Source of the DNA: Nocardioides coralli
GTDB lineage: Bacteria; Actinomycetota; Actinomycetes; Propionibacteriales; Nocardioidaceae
Direction: 5' to 3'
Length of the DNA stretch: 64,000 bases
NCBI RefSeq assembly: GCF_019880385.1
Contig: NZ_CP082273.1
Coordinates: forward strand, 868,001 to 932,000
Position numbers and translations under genes: made by a program. Numbering within the stretch: position 1 is the first letter of the stretch; each line of letters begins with the position of its first letter. Of the stretch, positions 18,353-31,072 are shown piece after piece. Below the pieces are notes generated by a model, which saw only the letters and a list, made by a program, of their open reading frames with translations, searched no databases and was not told the DNA's origin.

Positions 18353-20047
18353 ATGACACGCGAGCAGCAGGTCGAGGGCGGTCTGGAGGAGCCCACGGAG
18401 CTCGAGCCGGAGCAGGGCTCGCTCGCGCTGGCCGACCCGGAGGACCGCCACACCCGCGCCGACTGGGAGGCCGCGGCCGCGGGGGTGCTCCGCAAGGCCC
18501 GCCGGCTCTCCGACGACGACCCGGACGACGCCGTGTGGTCGGAGCTGGCCCACGAGACGCTCGACGGCATCCGGGTGACCCCGCTGGGCACGCCGGACCT
18601 GCTCGACGGACTGGCCACCGAGGGTCGCCCCGGACGACGCGGGGACTGGGACGTGCGCACCCGGCCGGCCGACAACGAGCAGGTCCTGGGTGACCTCGAC
18701 GCGGGGGCCACCTCGGTCTGGCTCGCACCCGACGCCGACCTGGCTCTGCTGGACGGGGTGATGCTCGACCTCGCCCCCGTCGTCCTCACGGCGACGACCC
18801 CCGACCGGGCGCGGGCGTTCCTCGACCTGCTCGGCGACACCACCCCGGCCGCCGGCACGAACCTCGGGGCCGACGCCGCGGGCGACCACGCGGTCGAGGT
18901 CGCCGAGCTGGCCCGGGAGGCCGGAGTGCTCGGGGTGGTCGTCGACGCCACCCCCGTGCACGAGCAGGGCGCCTCCGACGTGCAGGAGCTCGGTCACGCG
19001 CTCGCGGTCGCGGCGGCGTACCTCCGCGCGGCGACGGCCGCCGGGCTCACGGTCGAGCAGGCCGCAGGTCTCGTCGAGTTCCGGCTGGCCGCGACCGACG
19101 AGCAGTTCGCGACGATCGCCAAGCTGCGCGCCGCCCGTCGGCTCTGGGCGCGCATGCAGGAGCTGTCTGGCGCCGAGCCGGTGGCGATGCGCATCCACGC
19201 CGTCACCAGCCGCGTCATGCTGAGCAAGTACGACCCCTGGGTCAACATGCTGCGCGGCACCGTCGCGGCCTTCGCCGCCGGCGTGGGCGGTGCCGACGCA
19301 GTGACGGTCATCGAGTTCGACAGTCCGCTGGGCACTCCCGACGCCTTCGGGCGGCGCATCGCCCGCAACACCTCCCTGCTGCTGCTCGCCGAGGCCCACG
19401 TGGGCGCGGTGAGCGACCCCGCGGGCGGCGCCTACGCCGTGGAGAAGCTGACCGACGACCTGGCCGCGGCCGCGTGGGAGGAGCTGGGCCGGATCGAGGC
19501 CGACGGGGTCGAGGCGTTCAAGGAGCGCATCGCCGAGGTGGTCACGCGCCGTGACGCCGAGGTCGCCAGCCGGCAGCGACCCCTCACCGGTCTCACCGAG
19601 TTCCCCGACCTCGCCGAGACGTTGCCCGAGCGGGCGGGGGACGGAGACGACGTGCGGCGATACGGTGCCGCATTCGAGGCGCTGCGTGACGAGCCGGCGG
19701 CGACGCCGGTCTTCCTCGCCACGCTGGGCACCGTCGCCGCACACACCGCGCGCGCGACGTTCGCCGCCAACCTCCTTGCCGCGGGCGGGATCGCCGTCGA
19801 GCAGGCGGGACCCACCGCCGGGGTGGCGGAGGTGGTCGCGGCGTACGACGGGCAGCCGGTGGCGTGCCTGTGCGGCACCGACGCGGCCTACGCCGAGTGG
19901 GGCGCCGAGCTGGTCGAGGCGCTGCGCGAGGCGGGTGCCCGTCATGTCGTCGTCGCGGGCAAGGTCGACATCGGCGCCGACGACCGCTGCTTCGCGGGCA
20001 TGGACGCCCTCGAGTTCCTGCACCGGACGAGGGAGGTGCTCGCATGA
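18353..20047 (+). CDS. mutA: Methylmalonyl-CoA mutase small (beta) subunit
   Basis: 564 residues, shorter than the catalytic subunit. It has the mutase barrel ([21 protein letters not shown] region near residue 350) and a C-terminal Rossmann-like domain lacking the DxHxxG cobalamin motif, as expected for the non-catalytic partner. With MutB it converts methylmalonyl-CoA to succinyl-CoA in propionate and odd-chain breakdown. TATCGT at 18340-18345 lies seven bases before the ATG, so the operon mRNA appears leaderless. I see no cobalamin riboswitch in the 115-base upstream gap. Confidence 0.93.
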   Translation: MTREQQVEGGLEEPTELEPEQGSLALADPEDRHTRADWEAAAAGVLRKARRLSDDDPDDAVWSELAHETLDGIRVTPLGTPDLLDGLATEGRPGRRGDWDVRTRPADNEQVLGDLDAGATSVWLAPDADLALLDGVMLDLAPVVLTATTPDRARAFLDLLGDTTPAAGTNLGADAAGDHAVEVAELAREAGVLGVVVDATPVHEQGASDVQELGHALAVAAAYLRAATAAGLTVEQAAGLVEFRLAATDEQFATIAKLRAARRLWARMQELSGAEPVAMRIHAVTSRVMLSKYDPWVNMLRGTVAAFAAGVGGADAVTVIEFDSPLGTPDAFGRRIARNTSLLLLAEAHVGAVSDPAGGAYAVEKLTDDLAAAAWEELGRIEADGVEAFKERIAEVVTRRDAEVASRQRPLTGLTEFPDLAETLPERAGDGDDVRRYGAAFEALRDEPAATPVFLATLGTVAAHTARATFAANLLAAGGIAVEQAGPTAGVAEVVAAYDGQPVACLCGTDAAYAEWGAELVEALREAGARHVVVAGKVDIGADDRCFAGMDALEFLHRTREVLA

Positions 20048-22215
20048 GCGTCCCGGACAGCTTCGCGGGTCTGCCGCTCACCCGGGAGGCACCGCCAGCC
20101 GGCGCCGCGAGCACGGACCCGGGGGAGTCGTGGACGTCCCCGGAGGGCATCGAGATCCTGCCGGTCTACGGCCCTGAGCACCTCGAGGGTCTCGACGCGC
20201 TCGACACCTGGCCCGGTCTCACCCCCTACCTGCGGGGTCCCTACCCCACGATGTACACGACCCAGCCCTGGACGATCCGCCAGTACGCCGGCTTCTCGAC
20301 GGCCGAGGAGTCCAACGCCTTCTACCGGCGCAACCTGGCGGCCGGCCAGAAGGGCCTGTCGGTGGCGTTCGACCTCGCCACCCACCGGGGCTACGACTCC
20401 GACCACCCCCGGGTGCGCGGCGACGTCGGCATGGCGGGGGTGGCGATCGACTCCATCTACGACACCCGCACCCTCTTCGACGGCATCCCGCTGGACCAGA
20501 TGTCGGTGTCGATGACCATGAACGGCGCCGTTCTCCCGGTGATGGCGCTCTACATCGCGGCCGCGGAGGAGCAGGGGGTCAAGCCGGAGCAGCTCGCGGG
20601 GACCATCCAGAACGACATCCTCAAGGAGTTCATGGTCCGCAACACCTACATCTACCCGCCGGCGCCGAGCATGCGGATCATCTCCGACATCTTCGCCTTC
20701 ACCGCCGAGCGGATGCCGCGCTTCAACTCGATCTCGATCTCCGGCTACCACATGCAGGAGGCCGGGGCGACGGCCGACCTCGAGCTGGCCTACACCCTCG
20801 CTGACGGCGTGGAGTACATCCGCGCCGGGCTCGACGCCGGCCTCGACATCGACCGGTTCGCCCCGCGGCTCAGCTTCTTCTGGGCGATCGGCATGAACTT
20901 CTTCATGGAGGTCGCCAAGATGCGCGCGGCCCGGGCGCTGTGGGCACGGCTGGTCCGGGAGTTCGGGCCGACCAACCCCAAGTCGCTGAGCCTGCGCACC
21001 CACTGCCAGACCTCCGGGTGGTCGCTGACCGCCCAGGACGTCTTTAACAACGTGGGCCGGACGTGCATCGAGGCGATGGCCGCCACGCAGGGGCACACGC
21101 AGTCGCTGCACACCAATGCCCTCGACGAGGCGATCGCGCTGCCCACCGACTTCTCGGCACGGATCGCGCGCAACACCCAGCTGCTGCTGCAGCAGGAGAG
21201 CGGCACCACCGCGACCATCGACCCGTGGGCGGGCTCCTACTACGTGGAGCGGCTGACCCACGACCTCGCCGAGCGGGCGTGGGGCCACATCCAGGAGGCC
21301 GAGCAGGCCGGCGGCATGGCGCAGGCCATCGAGCAGGGGATCCCGAAGATGCGGATCGAGGAGGCCGCGGCACGCACGCAGGCGCGGATCGACGCCGGGA
21401 CCCAGCAGGTGATCGGGGTCAACGCGTTCCGGCCGGCCGAGGAGGACCGGCTCGAGGTGCTGCGCGTCGACAACGACGACGTCCACCGCCAGCAGCTCGC
21501 CAAGCTCGAGCGGCTCCGCGCGGAGCGCGACGAGGACGACGTACGCCGCACGCTGGAGGCGCTCACCCGCAGCGCCGAGTCCGGCGGCGGAGGCGGCCTG
21601 GACGGCAACCTGCTCGCGCTGGCCGTCGACGCCGCCCGGGCCAAGGCGACCGTGGGGGAGATCTCCGAGGCCCTCGAGAAGGTCTACGGCCGGCACCAGG
21701 CGGTGATCCGTACCATCTCGGGCGTGTACCGCGAGGAGTCGGAGGGCGAGGGCCGCAGCCTGGTGCAGCGCGTCGTCGAGGCCGCCGACGAGTTCGAGGA
21801 GCACGAGGGACGTCGACCCCGGATCCTGGTCGCCAAGATGGGCCAGGACGGTCACGACCGCGGCCAGAAGGTCGTCGTCAGCGCCTTCGCCGACATGGGC
21901 TTCGACGTCGACGTCGGCCCGCTCTTCTCCACACCGGAGGAGGTGGCCCAGCAGGCCGTCGACGCCGACGTCCACATCGTGGGGGTGTCCTCGCTGGCCG
22001 CGGGCCACCTCGCCCTGTTGCCCCAGCTGCGGCGGGCGCTCTCCGACCTCGATCGGGAGGACGTCATGGTGGTGATCGGGGGGGTCATCCCGCCCGACGA
22101 CGTCCCCACCCTCCTCGAGATGGGCGCGGCGGCGGTCTTCCTCCCCGGCACCGTCATCGCGGAGTCGGCGCTCGACCTGCTCACCAGGCTGGCCGAGCAG
22201 CTGGGACACCGGTGA
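20044..22215 (+). CDS. mutB: Methylmalonyl-CoA mutase large (alpha) catalytic subunit
   Basis: 723 residues. The barrel contains [23 protein letters not shown] and the acyl-CoA-binding [12 protein letters not shown]. The C-terminal B12 domain has D602-G603-H604-D605-R606-G607, with H604 the lower cobalt ligand. It performs the adenosylcobalamin radical rearrangement of methylmalonyl-CoA to succinyl-CoA. Its ATG overlaps the mutA stop by 4 nt, and the next gene overlaps its own stop the same way. Confidence 0.96.
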   Translation: MSVPDSFAGLPLTREAPPAGAASTDPGESWTSPEGIEILPVYGPEHLEGLDALDTWPGLTPYLRGPYPTMYTTQPWTIRQYAGFSTAEESNAFYRRNLAAGQKGLSVAFDLATHRGYDSDHPRVRGDVGMAGVAIDSIYDTRTLFDGIPLDQMSVSMTMNGAVLPVMALYIAAAEEQGVKPEQLAGTIQNDILKEFMVRNTYIYPPAPSMRIISDIFAFTAERMPRFNSISISGYHMQEAGATADLELAYTLADGVEYIRAGLDAGLDIDRFAPRLSFFWAIGMNFFMEVAKMRAARALWARLVREFGPTNPKSLSLRTHCQTSGWSLTAQDVFNNVGRTCIEAMAATQGHTQSLHTNALDEAIALPTDFSARIARNTQLLLQQESGTTATIDPWAGSYYVERLTHDLAERAWGHIQEAEQAGGMAQAIEQGIPKMRIEEAAARTQARIDAGTQQVIGVNAFRPAEEDRLEVLRVDNDDVHRQQLAKLERLRAERDEDDVRRTLEALTRSAESGGGGGLDGNLLALAVDAARAKATVGEISEALEKVYGRHQAVIRTISGVYREESEGEGRSLVQRVVEAADEFEEHEGRRPRILVAKMGQDGHDRGQKVVVSAFADMGFDVDVGPLFSTPEEVAQQAVDADVHIVGVSSLAAGHLALLPQLRRALSDLDREDVMVVIGGVIPPDDVPTLLEMGAAAVFLPGTVIAESALDLLTRLAEQLGHR

Positions 22216-23198
22216 CGGCACGAGCGCTGGACGAGGAGGAGCTGGCGCGGCTCGCCGACGGGGTCCGCGACGGTCGCCGCGCGGACGTCTCGCGGGCGAT
22301 CACGCTGGTGGAGTCCACCAAGCCGGCCCACCGCGCCGCGGCTCGCGACCTGCTCTCCCGGCTGACCGCCGGCGACGCCGTCCGGGTGGGGATCTCGGGC
22401 GTGCCGGGCGTCGGGAAGTCCACGTTCATCGAACAGCTCGGGACCCGCCTCACGGCGGCGGGCCACCGGGTGGGGGTGCTCACCGTCGACCCCTCCAGCG
22501 TGCGGACCGGCGGCTCGGTGCTGGGCGACAAGACCCGGATGGCGCGCCTGGCCACCGACCCGCAGGCCTACATCCGGCCCTCGCCCGCGGCGGGCACGCT
22601 GGGCGGCGTCGCCCGGGCCACCACGCAGGCGATGGCCGTGCTCGAGGCCGCGGGCCACGACGTGGTGCTGGTCGAGACCGTGGGTGTCGGCCAGTCGGAG
22701 ATCACGGTCGCCGGCATGGTGGACACGTTCCTGTTCCTCACCCTCGCCCGCACGGGCGACCAGCTGCAGGGGATCAAGAAGGGCATCCTCGAGATCGCCG
22801 ACGTGATCGCGGTCAACAAGGCCGACCAGGAGCACGAGGGTGAGGCGCGGGTGGCGGCCCGGGAGCTCGCCGGTGCCCTCCGTCTGGTGCACGGCAAGGG
22901 CGAGTGGGCGCCGTCGGTGGTCACCTGCTCCGGCCTCACCGGGGAGGGCGTCGACGAGGTGTGGCAGCGGGTGCTCGACCACCGCGGGCACCTCGGCGAG
23001 GAGGGGCTGGCGGCCAAGAGGGCCGGCCAGCAGCTCGACTTCACCTGGTCGCTGGTCCGCGACGAGCTCGCCGACCGCCTGCGCCGCTCACCCGGTGTGG
23101 CCGCGATCCGTGACGACGTACGCCGGCGGGTGCTGGAGGGCGAGATCAACGCCCCCGTGGCGGCCGACCTGATCCTCGAGGCCTACGACAGGGACTAG
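22212..23198 (+). CDS. meaB: Methylmalonyl-CoA mutase-associated GTPase MeaB/ArgK
   Basis: 328 residues from a GTG at 22212 that overlaps the mutB stop (GTGA). The P-loop GVPGVGKS is at 63-70. The base-recognition motif VNKAD and [19 protein letters not shown] (switch region) are present. It is a G3E GTPase that loads, gates and protects the mutase cofactor. The operon order mutA-mutB-meaB is the standard one. A longer upstream reading would run through mutB in another frame and is rejected. Confidence 0.95.
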   Translation: MTARALDEEELARLADGVRDGRRADVSRAITLVESTKPAHRAAARDLLSRLTAGDAVRVGISGVPGVGKSTFIEQLGTRLTAAGHRVGVLTVDPSSVRTGGSVLGDKTRMARLATDPQAYIRPSPAAGTLGGVARATTQAMAVLEAAGHDVVLVETVGVGQSEITVAGMVDTFLFLTLARTGDQLQGIKKGILEIADVIAVNKADQEHEGEARVAARELAGALRLVHGKGEWAPSVVTCSGLTGEGVDEVWQRVLDHRGHLGEEGLAAKRAGQQLDFTWSLVRDELADRLRRSPGVAAIRDDVRRRVLEGEINAPVAADLILEAYDRD

Positions 23199-23356
23199 GC
23201 GATCCGGGGGTCCCCACCACCCGGACGGGTCATGGCGCACTACCCGGACGGGCGCCCGCGACGGCGAGGAAATAGGACAACTGCACCATGTCCCCGGGAC
23301 GCCGCAACCGACAGAGTTCGTCCGATTGCATTCTGTCGACACCTGGAGGAACCCTG

Positions 23357-24451
23357 ATGCGCCGTCTTGCCATCACTGTCACGAGCCTCGCGCTCGCGGC
23401 CGCGTCCGTCGCGGCCACTCCGGCTGTCGCGGGGGAGATTGCACCGCCACCGACGGCCGGCAAGCCCACCGTGCTCGCCGGCGGCCAGTTCACCCCGCTC
23501 AGCCTCGCCGTGACCCCGAGTGGAGGGGTCTGGTTCTCCAACAACTTCGCCGGCCAGCTGATGCGGTCGCGCCCCAACAAGGGTCCGGTCGTGAAGTACC
23601 AGCACCCGCGCGGCGACGAGGTCGGCGCCGTCTCGTTCAAGCAGGGCGTGGTCATGTTCGCCACCTCCAACGACAGGACGGGCAAGGCGATGCTGAAGAA
23701 GCTCGGCCGCTCCGGTCGGGTGTCCAACGTGGCCAACCTGTCGCGCTACGAGAAGCGGCAGAACCCCGACCAGGTCAACACCTACGGGATCGAGAACCTC
23801 CCCGACGGCTGTCAGTGGCCGAAGCGCTACGGCCCGCCCAGCTACACCGGTGAGGTCTACGCACACCCCTACGCCTCGCTGCAGTCGCAGGGCACCACCT
23901 ACGTCGCGGACGCCGGCGGCAACGTCATCAACGCCGTGCGCCGCGGCGTGATCAGCACCGTTGCGGTGCTGCCGCCGATGCCGGCCACGATCACCGCCGA
24001 GGCGGCGGAGGCCAACGGCCTGCCCGACTGCGTGGTCGGACTCGACTACCACTTCGAGCCGGTGCCGACGGACGTGGAGATGCACGACGGGTGGCTCTAC
24101 GTCACCACGCTGCCCGGCGGCCCGGAGGACCCGAGCCTGGGTCGCCGCGGTGCGATTCACCGGATCAACCCGCGGACCGGCTACCTCGAGACGCTGGTCA
24201 CCGACCTGCTCAGCCCGACCGGGCTGGCCGTCGCGCCCAACGGGGACATGTACGTCGCCGAGCTCTTCCGCAACCGGTTCTCGCGGGTGGCCGCGGGTGA
24301 GGCGGTCGCCCGCAAGTGGGCGCCGTCGATGCTCCCCGGCGACGTCGAGTTCCGCAACGGACGGGTCTGGGGCAGCCGCCGGGTCCTGACCGGGTTCTCC
24401 CCGGGCGAGAAGCCCACGGGGCAGATCGTCCGGTTCCCGCGGGCCGGCTGA
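23357..24451 (+). CDS. Secreted ScyD/ScyE-like beta-propeller protein
   Basis: 364 residues with a Sec signal peptide (MRRL, hydrophobic to about residue 26, cleavage near AVAGE). The mature part repeats blade-like strands with NHL/SMP-30 character, for example LSLAVTPSGGVWFSNN and GLAVAPNGDMYVAELF, matching the ScyD/ScyE family label. No catalytic residues are obvious and the function is unknown. GGAGGA precedes the ATG at 23357. The upstream 158 bases carry an 11-bp direct repeat, ACCCGGACGGG, at 23219 and 23242. Confidence 0.75.
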   Translation: MRRLAITVTSLALAAASVAATPAVAGEIAPPPTAGKPTVLAGGQFTPLSLAVTPSGGVWFSNNFAGQLMRSRPNKGPVVKYQHPRGDEVGAVSFKQGVVMFATSNDRTGKAMLKKLGRSGRVSNVANLSRYEKRQNPDQVNTYGIENLPDGCQWPKRYGPPSYTGEVYAHPYASLQSQGTTYVADAGGNVINAVRRGVISTVAVLPPMPATITAEAAEANGLPDCVVGLDYHFEPVPTDVEMHDGWLYVTTLPGGPEDPSLGRRGAIHRINPRTGYLETLVTDLLSPTGLAVAPNGDMYVAELFRNRFSRVAAGEAVARKWAPSMLPGDVEFRNGRVWGSRRVLTGFSPGEKPTGQIVRFPRAG

Positions 24452-24501
24452 GACCGCTGGATTCGGGGGTGGGCCTCGCCGTCAACTAACCTCGGACTGC
24501 G

Positions 24502-25707
24502 ATGCCCACCCCCACCGACGCCTCGGCCACGATCGACGCGGTCGTCGACAAGTACGCCGATGACCTCGTCGAGCTGCGACGCGACCTCCACACCCACCCC
24601 GAGCTGTCGTGGGCGGAGCACCGCACCACCGAGGTGATCGCGCGGCGGCTGACCGAGGCCGGGATCGCGGTCACGCGGCCGACCGACACCGGCCTGGTCG
24701 CCGAGGTCGGGGCGGGTGACCGGCTGGTCGCCCTCCGGGCCGACCTCGACGCCCTGCCCGTCGACGACACCAGCGACGTGCCGTGGGCGAGCACCACCCC
24801 GGGCGTCGCGCACGCGTGCGGCCACGACGTCCACACCGCCGGCCTGCTCGGCTCGGCGCTGGCCCTCCACGAGCTGCACCACCGCGGGCAGCTCCGCGGG
24901 CGGGTGCGGCTGGTCTTCCAGCCCGCCGAGGAGGTCATGCCCGGCGGCGCGCTGCAGATGATGGGCACCGGCGTCCTCGACGGCGTCGAGCGGATCTTCA
25001 TGCTCCACTGCGACCCCTCCCTCGACGTCGGCGAGCTCGGGCTGCGCGACGGAGCCCTCACCGGTGCGGCCGACGCGATGTCGGTGCGCCTGAGCGGTCG
25101 CGGCGGGCACACCTCCCGGCCCCACCTGACCGAGGACCTCACCTTCGCCCTCGGCAAGCTCGTCACCGAGCTGCCGGCGATCGTGTCGCGCCGGATGGAC
25201 CCGCGGGCGGGGGTCTCGATCGTCTGGGGCATGCTCCGGGCGGGCTCGGCCCACAACGTGGTCCCCGGCGGTGGCTACGCCGCCGGCACCGTCCGGATGC
25301 TCGACGCGGTCGCCTGGGCCGACGCGGAGGCGCTGATCCGGGTGCTCATCGACGAGATCGTGGCGCCGTACGGCGTCACCGCCGAGGTCGACTACCGACG
25401 CGGGGTCCCGCCGGTGGTCAACGACCACGACTCGACCGAGGTGCTCACGGCCGCCGTACGTCGCGTGGTCGGTGCCGCCGGCCACGTCTCGACCACGCAG
25501 AGCCTCGGCGGGGAGGACTTCGGCTGGTACCTCGAGCGGGTCCCGGGCGCCATGGCCCGGCTCGGCACCCGCACGCCCGGCGGGCCCCGCTACGACCTCC
25601 ACCAGGGCAACCTGGTGGTCGACGAGCGGGCGACGCCGCTGGCCGCGAAGGTGCTCGCCGAGGCCGCTCACGGTGCGTTGTCCCACGAGACGACCACGGA
25701 GAGGTAA
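24502..25707 (+). CDS. M20-family amidohydrolase (N-acyl amino acid/hippurate hydrolase type)
   Basis: 401 residues. Metal-binding motifs are GVAHACGHDVHTAG (C106, H108) and FQPAEEVMPGG (E143/E144), with HTSRPH marking the lid domain. It hydrolyses N-acyl amino acids or related amides in the cytoplasm; AmiA1/AmiB1 of M. tuberculosis are relatives in a similar neighbourhood. TAACCT at 24487-24492 is nine bases before the ATG, so the leader is very short. A small hairpin, GAGGT-AACA-ACCTC (25701-25714), spans its stop codon. Confidence 0.88.
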   Translation: MPTPTDASATIDAVVDKYADDLVELRRDLHTHPELSWAEHRTTEVIARRLTEAGIAVTRPTDTGLVAEVGAGDRLVALRADLDALPVDDTSDVPWASTTPGVAHACGHDVHTAGLLGSALALHELHHRGQLRGRVRLVFQPAEEVMPGGALQMMGTGVLDGVERIFMLHCDPSLDVGELGLRDGALTGAADAMSVRLSGRGGHTSRPHLTEDLTFALGKLVTELPAIVSRRMDPRAGVSIVWGMLRAGSAHNVVPGGGYAAGTVRMLDAVAWADAEALIRVLIDEIVAPYGVTAEVDYRRGVPPVVNDHDSTEVLTAAVRRVVGAAGHVSTTQSLGGEDFGWYLERVPGAMARLGTRTPGGPRYDLHQGNLVVDERATPLAAKVLAEAAHGALSHETTTER

Positions 25708-25818
25708 CAACCTCATATCGTCGGCCCGTGATCCCGTGGTCGGCGGTTCTCCGGGACTAAGGTGTGCGCGGACGTGAGCCCGACCACGGGCCACCGAGCG
25801 AACGTGCAGGAGAGCACC

Positions 25819-26865
25819 GTGAAGAAAATTGTTGGGACGGCCGCGGTGGCCGCGCTGACCCTGACCCTGGCTGCGTGCGGCGAGCGGTCGGAGGAGAGCC
25901 CCGGCGCTGCCGAGGAGATCGACTTCAAGGCCTGCATGGTCTCCGACTCGGGTGGCTTCGACGACAAGTCGTTCAACCAGACCTCGCGTGCCGGCCTCTC
26001 CAAGGCCGAGGACGAGCTGGGGGTCCAGACCGCGACCATCGAGTCCGCGAGCGACGCCGAGTACGAGGACAACATCCAGAGCCTCGTCGACGAGGGCTGC
26101 GACCAGATCACCACGGTCGGCTTCCTGCTCGGTGACGCCACCCGCGCCGCTGCGGAGGCCAACCCGGACACCGACTTCGCGATCGTGGACTTCGCGTTCA
26201 CCGACCCGGAGACCTTCGAGCCGAACGCGCCCGACAACGCCAAGGGCCTGACCTTCGACACCGGCCAGCCGTCGTTCCTCGCCGGCTACGTTGCCGCCGC
26301 GACCTCCGAGTCCGGCAAGGTCGGCACCTTCGGCGGCCTCAACATCCCGACCGTGACCATCTTCATGACCGGGTTCCTGCAGGGCGTCGAGTACTACAAC
26401 GAGGAGACCGGCGAGGACGTCCAGGTCATCGGCTGGAACGGCAAGAGCGGTTCCTTCACCGAGGACTTCGAGGACCAGGCAAAGGGCCAGCAGGTCGCCG
26501 AGCAGATGATCCAGCAGGGCGCTGACGTGATCTTCCCGGTCGCCGGCCCCGCGGGCCTCGGTGGCCTCAAGGCCGCCCAGGACAACGACGCCTTCGGCAT
26601 CTGGGTCGACACCGACGGCTGCGTGTCGGCCTCGGAGTACTGCGACGTGCTGCTGACCTCGGTCCTGAAGGCCATGGACGTCGCGGTGGCCTCGGCCATC
26701 GAGGACTCCGTCAACGACGAGTTCACCAACGAGGTCTACCAGGGCACGCTGGAGAACGACGGCGTCGGCCTGGCCGACCTCGGTGACCAGGTCCCGGCCG
26801 AGGTGGCCGACAAGGTCGAGGAGCTGCGCCAGATGATCATCGACGGTGAGATCACCGTCGGCTGA
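25819..26865 (+). CDS. BMP-family nucleoside-binding lipoprotein of an ABC transporter
   Basis: 348 residues from GTG at 25819. The lipobox LTLAAC puts the lipidated cysteine at residue 20. The BMP/PnrA fold is clear: MVSDSGGFDDKSFNQ, FAIVDFAF, GKVGTFGGLNIPTVTIFMTGF and VFPVAGPAG. It would capture nucleosides outside the membrane and feed the importer encoded next. TAAGGT at 25758-25763 may be the -10 element. An earlier in-frame start would push the signal peptide inward, so the GTG is preferred. It is separated from the ATPase gene by a strong stem-loop. Confidence 0.92.
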   Translation: MKKIVGTAAVAALTLTLAACGERSEESPGAAEEIDFKACMVSDSGGFDDKSFNQTSRAGLSKAEDELGVQTATIESASDAEYEDNIQSLVDEGCDQITTVGFLLGDATRAAAEANPDTDFAIVDFAFTDPETFEPNAPDNAKGLTFDTGQPSFLAGYVAAATSESGKVGTFGGLNIPTVTIFMTGFLQGVEYYNEETGEDVQVIGWNGKSGSFTEDFEDQAKGQQVAEQMIQQGADVIFPVAGPAGLGGLKAAQDNDAFGIWVDTDGCVSASEYCDVLLTSVLKAMDVAVASAIEDSVNDEFTNEVYQGTLENDGVGLADLGDQVPAEVADKVEELRQMIIDGEITVG

Positions 26866-26882
26866 CCACAGGACGACGAGGC

Positions 26883-26922
26883 CGCGGGCCGGAGTGGGGG
26901 AGCCTCCCCGCTCCGGCCCGCG
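26883..26922 (+). terminator. Intercistronic stem-loop between binding protein and ABC ATPase genes
   Basis: CGCGGGCCGGAG (26883-26894) pairs perfectly with CTCCGGCCCGCG (26911-26922), and G/C-rich bases continue the stem inward. There is no long T-run afterwards. It probably attenuates transcription or protects the 3' end so that the binding protein is made in excess over the membrane parts. Confidence 0.65.
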
Positions 26923-26963
26923 CCATGTCTGGCATATTGAGTCGTCGGCCCTTCGGCCGTGAC

Positions 26964-26970
26964 GAGGAGG
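26964..26970 (+). promoter_or_regulatory. Ribosome binding site that selects a TTG start
   Basis: GAGGAGG stands nine bases before TTG at 26980. An upstream GTG at 26959 would place this purine block inside the coding region, and residues before LKLEIKGLTKRF match nothing in the family, so TTG is the better start. Confidence 0.6.
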
Positions 26971-26979
26971 AAGCAGGGT

Positions 26980-28493
<1,514 letters not shown>

Positions 28494-28497
<4 letters not shown>

Positions 28498-29756
28498 CCG
28501 ACGAGTCGACGTCCGCGAAGAGGTCGGACAGCGACGAGCACGCCACCGACGTCCACGAGGCCGCACCCGGGTCGGTGGACAAGGGGGTGGTCGACCGTCC
28601 CGAGCCCGACCAGAAGCCGGAGCCACCGGCCGCCACGTGGCTGCCTGACGCGATCACCACCTTCGCCTCCATCGTGCTGGCGCTGCTCGTGGGAGCGGTC
28701 CTCATCGCGCTCAGCGACGAGGCCGCGGTCGAGTCCCTCGGCTACGTCTTCAGCTACCCGCAGGACTTCTTCTACTTCGCCGGGCAGGCGATCTGGGACT
28801 CCTACTCCTCGCTGGTCAGCGGCTCGGTCGGGAGCATCGACGCCATCGGCATCACGCTGGTGCGCGCAGCGCCGCTGATCTGCGCCGGCCTCGGTGTCAC
28901 GCTCGCCTTCCGCGCCGGCCTGTTCAACATCGGCGCGCAGGGCCAGCTCGTCGTCGGCGCGCTGTTCGCCGGCTACGTCGGCTTCACCTGGGACCTGCCG
29001 CCGGGCCTGCACCTGGTGGCCGCCATCCTCGCCGGCATGATCGGCGGCGCGCTGTGGGGCGCGACGGCGGGCTTCCTGAAGGCGAGGACCGGCGCCCACG
29101 AGGTGATCACCACGATCATGCTCAACTACCTCGCGACCCGGTTCCTGCTGATCTACCTCCTCAGCAAGGACGCGTTCCAGCGTCCCGGCAGCGACAACGC
29201 GCAGTCCCCGCGTCCCGCCGACTCGGCCCGGTTCCCCGAGATCGGCAACGTCCACCTCGGTGTCCTGGTCGCGATCGCCGCGGCGATCGTCGTGTGGTGG
29301 CTGATCGAGCGCAGCACCTTCGGCTTCGAGCTGCGCGCCGTGGGCGCCAACGCGGACGCCGCCCGCACCGCCGGCATGAGCCCGGCCCGGGTCTACACCA
29401 TGGCGATGCTCCTCGCGGGCCTGCTGGCCGGCCTGGCCGCCACGATGAACGTGCTCGGCAAGGGCGACTCGCTGAGCCCGGGTGTCGCCGGCAGCATCGG
29501 CTTCGACGCGATCACCGTCGCGCTGCTGGGCCGGGCGACGCCGCTCGGCACGGTCCTCGCGGGCCTGCTCTTCGGGGCGCTGAGCGTCGGCGGCACAGCG
29601 ATGCAGGCCTCGGCAGGCACGCCCAAGGAGCTCGGTGACGTGCTGCAGGCGCTGATCGTGCTCTTCGTCGCGGCACCGGCGCTGGTCCGCGGCATCATCC
29701 GGCTGCGCGCCCAGGGCGGCGGCGCGACCGTCATGGCGAAGGGGTGGGGTTCGTGA
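28494..29756 (+). CDS. Nucleoside ABC importer permease 1
   Basis: 420 residues of the BPD_transp_2 family (YufP-like). It begins with an unusually acidic, probably disordered cytoplasmic tail of about 50 residues. About eight to ten transmembrane helices follow, with AAPLICAGLGVTLAFRAGLFNIGAQGQ as the family core. It forms half of the membrane channel. Overlaps with both neighbours are 4 nt. Confidence 0.9.
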
Positions 29757-31072
29757 GCACCATGATCGACACGGGGACCGGCACGGGGCCGGAGGTCCGC
29801 TCGCCCGCCGACGTGCAGCGGCAGTGGAAGCTGGTGGGCCTGTTCGCCGTCGTGGCGCTGGCGCTGGTGTGGTTCTGGATCGACATCGACGACCCCACCG
29901 TCGGCTACCTGCTCGACAACGCCCGCGGCGAGGACCCGCGAGAGATCAACGCCCACGTCGTGGTCGTCGGCTCCCTCGTCGTCACCGTGATCGCGCTGGC
30001 CCTGGCTGCCGTCAACCGGATCCCCAGCGGGTGGCCCACCGTGGTGGCCTCGCTGGCCGTCGGACTGGCCTTCCTGCTGGGCTTCCTGGTCTGGAACTAC
30101 GCCGACCAGTCCGGCACCGGCTTCGCGATGGTCAACCCGCTGCCCGGCACGGTGAAGTTCGCCGTACCCCTGGTGTTCGGGGCGCTGGCCGGCTGCTTGT
30201 GTGAGCGCGCAGGCGTCATCAACATCGCCATCGAGGGCCAGTTCCTCATGGGCGCCTTCTGGGCGGCCGTGGTCGCCAGCCTCCTGAGCAGCGCCGAGCT
30301 CGGCCTGTTCGGCGGCATGCTCGCCGGGGTCGGCATGGGCGCGCTGCTCGCCGTCTTCGCGATGCGCTACCTGGTCAACCAGGTGGTGCTCGGCGTCGTG
30401 CTCATCGCCCTGGCCACGGGCCTGACGGCGTTCCTGCTCAGCCAGATCCCGGGCGACCCCGAGATCCGGGCACGCCTCAACAACCCGATGACGCTGGGCC
30501 CGGTGCCCGACGCCGACATCCCGCTGCTCTCCCCGCTGGCGGGTGCGCTCTCGGGCATCCCGGTGATCGGGCCGACGCTGTTCGACCAGACGCTGCTGGC
30601 CTACCTGATGTACGTCTCGGTGATCTTCGTCGCGTTCCTGATCTTCCAGACCCGGTGGGGGCTGCGGGTCAGGTCGGTCGGCGAGCACCCCAAGGCCGCC
30701 GACACGGTCGGCCTCAAGGTCAACCGGCTCCGGTGGCAGGCGGTGCTCCTCGGTGGTGTCTTCGCCGGCCTGGGCGGCGCCTACTTCACCGTCGGCTCCA
30801 ACGGCGCGTTCACCAACGACATGTCGGCCGGCAACGGCTTCATCGCCCTCGCCGCGGTGATCATGGGTCGCTGGCACCCCGTCTACGCCAGCCTCGCCGC
30901 GCTGTTCTTCGGGCTGATGACCACGCTCTCGAGCCAGCTGGAGTTCCTCGGCAAGGTCCCGTCCTCGTTCCTCACCGCCCTGCCCTACCTCGCCACGATC
31001 ATCGCGGTCGCGGGCCTGGTCGGTCGGGTCCGTCCGCCCGCCGCGGACGGCGAGCCCTACGTGAAGAGCTGA
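29753..31072 (+). CDS. Nucleoside ABC importer permease 2
   Basis: 439 residues from GTG at 29753, which overlaps the previous stop (GTGA). About ten transmembrane helices; the family motif appears in CERAGVINIAIEGQFLMGAF and the RSVGEHPKAADTVGLKV loop that contacts the ATPase. It pairs with permease 1. Its stop shares a base with the cytidine deaminase ATG, so transport and salvage genes are translationally coupled, good evidence that the cargo is nucleosides. Confidence 0.92.
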   Translation: MSTMIDTGTGTGPEVRSPADVQRQWKLVGLFAVVALALVWFWIDIDDPTVGYLLDNARGEDPREINAHVVVVGSLVVTVIALALAAVNRIPSGWPTVVASLAVGLAFLLGFLVWNYADQSGTGFAMVNPLPGTVKFAVPLVFGALAGCLCERAGVINIAIEGQFLMGAFWAAVVASLLSSAELGLFGGMLAGVGMGALLAVFAMRYLVNQVVLGVVLIALATGLTAFLLSQIPGDPEIRARLNNPMTLGPVPDADIPLLSPLAGALSGIPVIGPTLFDQTLLAYLMYVSVIFVAFLIFQTRWGLRVRSVGEHPKAADTVGLKVNRLRWQAVLLGGVFAGLGGAYFTVGSNGAFTNDMSAGNGFIALAAVIMGRWHPVYASLAALFFGLMTTLSSQLEFLGKVPSSFLTALPYLATIIAVAGLVGRVRPPAADGEPYVKS

